From a virus: 21,325 nt of DNA. Of this stretch, positions 19,945 to 21,325 are shown piece after piece. The notes under the pieces were generated by a model. That model saw only the letters and a list, made by a program, of their open reading frames with translations. It was not told the origin of the DNA and made no database searches. Position numbers and translations under genes: made by a program. The first letter of the stretch is position 1, and each line of letters starts with the position of its first letter. The stretch spans positions 1 to 21,325 of the IMG/VR virus record IMGVR_UViG_3300046804_000362; one strand, 5' to 3'.

Positions 19945-20673
19945 TTACCTCAAGAAGGACTGCCGTGGCACAAAACGCACAGGAGCCTTCTCCCGATCCT
20001 CATCCGCAGCTAGCTGAAATGCCTCGTCGTAAACCTGCTTCAGGACAGGCATACGCTCCATGGCCCCCGGAATCTTGAACGAGAGCTGGTAAGCCAGCCC
20101 TGCGACCATAGCCGGGAGAAAGCGGAACGGCACGTCCTGAGTGTTGTACCCATTACCCACATCGTACATCCGACGCAGTCGGGTGTAGTGGAAGGTATAG
20201 CTGGACCCAGTCTCAGGTACAGGCCAGATCGTAATCTTGGGGGACTGTACCGTCAGGTCTGCATTGGTCTCGCCCGACAAGCGCTGAATCCAAACCTGAA
20301 TCGGTCGGCCAGTAGCGTTCTTGTTCGGGATGGACTCATAGGTAGACGAGGAGATCCGGCTGATATTGATATCCAGCTGGTTAGAACCTGACCCGGTGCG
20401 GATAACGTGGTCTAGCAAGTCAACTGTGTCTAATGGAAGGGTGTAAGTTGATGTACCAGCAACCAGCGTTATCTGCCCGGTGTCCAGTGTCCACAAGTTG
20501 ATCCCACGGTTCGCCCACTCCATGAACAGGAGATTGAGCGACCGCTTGGCGGTACGCATGTCGTAGCCGCTACGGGATTCAGCACCACAGCGTTCAAAAG
20601 CCTCTTCGACCGTCGTTACGAGGTCGAGGTTGAACGTGTTGGTGTTCGTTGTGGTTTGCGTAGGAGTGGGCAT
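19945..20673 (-). CDS. Head-tail adaptor-like protein (P22 gp4/T7 gp11 type role), 242 aa
   Basis: After a Thr/Asn-rich N-terminus, residues 18-60 are helices with VEEAFERCGAESRSGYDMRT and LLFMEWANRGINLW. The strand pair ITLVAGTSTYTLPLDTVDLL, then RPIQVWIQRLSG, ITIWPVPETGSSYTFHYTRL and a helical C-terminus (FLPAMVAGLAYQLSFKIPGA, VYDEAFQLAADEDREKAP) complete the usual adaptor layout. Such proteins bind the portal and connect it to the nozzle, keeping packaged DNA in. The order adaptor, accessory genes, nozzle supports this. Its start shares one base with the previous stop (TAATG). The family call is good; the closest relative cannot be decided by reading. Confidence 0.82.
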   Translation of the reverse strand: MPTPTQTTTNTNTFNLDLVTTVEEAFERCGAESRSGYDMRTAKRSLNLLFMEWANRGINLWTLDTGQITLVAGTSTYTLPLDTVDLLDHVIRTGSGSNQLDINISRISSSTYESIPNKNATGRPIQVWIQRLSGETNADLTVQSPKITIWPVPETGSSYTFHYTRLRRMYDVGNGYNTQDVPFRFLPAMVAGLAYQLSFKIPGAMERMPVLKQVYDEAFQLAADEDREKAPVRFVPRQSFLR

Positions 20674-20924
20674 TACTTCTTCGCTGTTTTAGCAGACCGT
20701 TTGAAAGCTGCAGCAGTGGGGGCACCCGGGGTACCGGGCTTCCTCATCTTCTCCCCGCTACCCGCAGCAATGCGCTTGCGCTTACGGTTGATGTTCTCAT
20801 ACAACCCCCCCGCTGCCATACCCCCGCCACAATACAACTTGACGGGGACATCAGCATCACGGCGCATAATCTTTTTGGGAACCTTTTCCCGGGAGATCGC
20901 ACCCATGCCGCGAGAGGGTATCAT
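20673..20924 (-). CDS. Small basic phage protein, 83 aa
   Basis: I start at the ATG one base after the stop of the upstream gene; the 28 codons before it overlap that gene and read as shadow. Contains MRRDADVPVKLYCGGGM, a GG-rich turn, NRKRKR, then AGSGEKMRKPGTPGAPTAAA and a tail FKRSAKTAKK. It is strongly basic, with no membrane segment. The DVPVKLYCGG...AGSGEKMRKPG..GAPTA order is a conserved small family I recognise next to adaptor genes in uncultured phages, of unknown function; DNA binding or scaffold function would fit the charge. Confidence 0.72.
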   Translation of the reverse strand: MIPSRGMGAISREKVPKKIMRRDADVPVKLYCGGGMAAGGLYENINRKRKRIAAGSGEKMRKPGTPGAPTAAAFKRSAKTAKK

Positions 20925-20925
20925 G

Positions 20926-21324
20926 TTAGCAGTACCTGCAACGGGTCTTGCCCTTGGACTCAATGCCACCGCCGCGAGCATGGGTTTTACCACCAGAAGA
21001 CATGCCACCTCGCTTCATGCCGACGCTGCCTCCCTTGGCAAACATTTTCAGGAACTTTGCATCGGCTTGGTCTGGCGTAGTGCCTTCCGGAAAGTCTACG
21101 TCAGTACGCTTCCCGGACTTGTCCGTGTAGCTATACTTGGTAGTACGAGCAGGGGCAGGTGAACCGCGATTGATGGTACCGCTGCTGGAGTTACCAGTAG
21201 AGGGCCTCGGAGCAGGGGCAGCGGGCTTCGGAGCGGGCTTGGTCTCCGCCTTGGGAGCGGGGGCAGGAGCAGCGGGCTTCGGAGCTTCGAGCTGCTTTGC
21301 TTTTTCACTGGGCGATAAATTTGG
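20926..21324 (-). CDS. C-terminal part of a Pro/Ala-rich phage protein (start outside the window)
   Basis: The visible 132 residues begin with PNLSPSEKAKQLEAPK and a long Pro/Ala/Lys linker (PAAPAPAPKAETKPAPK), then a small domain TKYSYTDKSGKRTDVDFPEG with TPDQADAKFLKMF, and the tail AKGGSVGMKRGGMSSGGKTH and ARGGGIESKGKTRCRYC. The AKGG/GMKRGG/GGGI motifs resemble those of the 42-residue and 579-residue proteins. The reading frame stays open to the right edge. The main part of the protein is unseen, so its role is open; gene order puts it in the head-to-tail region. Confidence 0.72.
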   Translation of the reverse strand, partial: PNLSPSEKAKQLEAPKPAAPAPAPKAETKPAPKPAAPAPRPSTGNSSSGTINRGSPAPARTTKYSYTDKSGKRTDVDFPEGTTPDQADAKFLKMFAKGGSVGMKRGGMSSGGKTHARGGGIESKGKTRCRYC

Positions 21325-21325
21325 A

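Noticed and set aside
20925-21008. Upstream start extending the 83-residue basic protein by 28 codons
   Set aside because: The extension lies within the C-terminal coding region of the preceding gene and has no family-like sequence. The ATG at 20924 directly follows that gene's stop.
1-21325. tRNA genes, integrase, transposase or attachment sites
   Set aside because: None found on either strand by reading; the space is fully occupied by minus-strand coding sequence.

Overview
The window is a late-gene (virion and lysis) segment of a tailed double-stranded DNA phage, most likely podovirus-like. All supportable genes lie on the minus strand, so the functional order runs from base 21325 down to base 1. 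They are packed nearly end to end: start and stop codons often overlap (ATGA, TAATG, TGATG, GTGA), and the largest gaps are 51 and 36 bases. There is no tail tube, sheath or tape-measure gene. Instead there are adaptor-fold proteins, a large nozzle-like beta protein and a set of glycine/alanine-rich or helical proteins of the internal-virion (ejection) type, which argues for a short-tailed particle. The style of the small proteins (AKGG/KAGG motifs, zinc-ribbon proteins, GNAT-fold protein, DSFGRLRVSNP protein) resembles uncultured aquatic phages as I remember them; the host cannot be named. No terminase, portal, capsid, replication, integrase, tRNA or CRISPR sequence is present.

Layout in transcription order. 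21324-19424: a partial Pro/Ala-rich protein, a small basic protein, the first adaptor-fold protein, a zinc-ribbon protein and a 42-residue basic peptide. 19424-17117: a 100-residue basic protein, a second adaptor-like protein, a small beta-rich structural protein, a second zinc-ribbon protein and another small structural protein. 17065-13823: a 1,080-residue protein made of about 26 Trp/Pro repeats of 31-36 residues plus eleven 11-residue Trp repeats, preceded by the only sizeable intergenic hairpin. 13813-10801: a tail-fibre-like protein and two small fibre or adhesin-like proteins, the last one glycine-rich. 10791-9433: a one-helix membrane peptide, a staphylococcal-nuclease-type nuclease, a holin and an M15 peptidase endolysin (lysis cassette). 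9430-4958: the nozzle-like 878-residue protein, two small proteins and a 424-residue structural protein. 4921-17: four genes typical of internal-virion or ejection functions, one of them GNAT-like. A further gene begins at base 10 and runs off the left edge.

Together these genes would build the head-tail joint, the tail nozzle with its receptor-binding appendages, and the proteins ejected with the DNA, and would supply host lysis. The most unusual object is the giant repeat protein. Its DNA contains near-identical blocks that differ by exactly one 96-bp unit, plus a tandem 300-bp super-repeat, which indicates growth and shrinkage by recombination. Beta-modules related to its N-terminus recur in the neighbouring fibre-like protein and in the nozzle-like protein, suggesting domain shuffling inside this locus.
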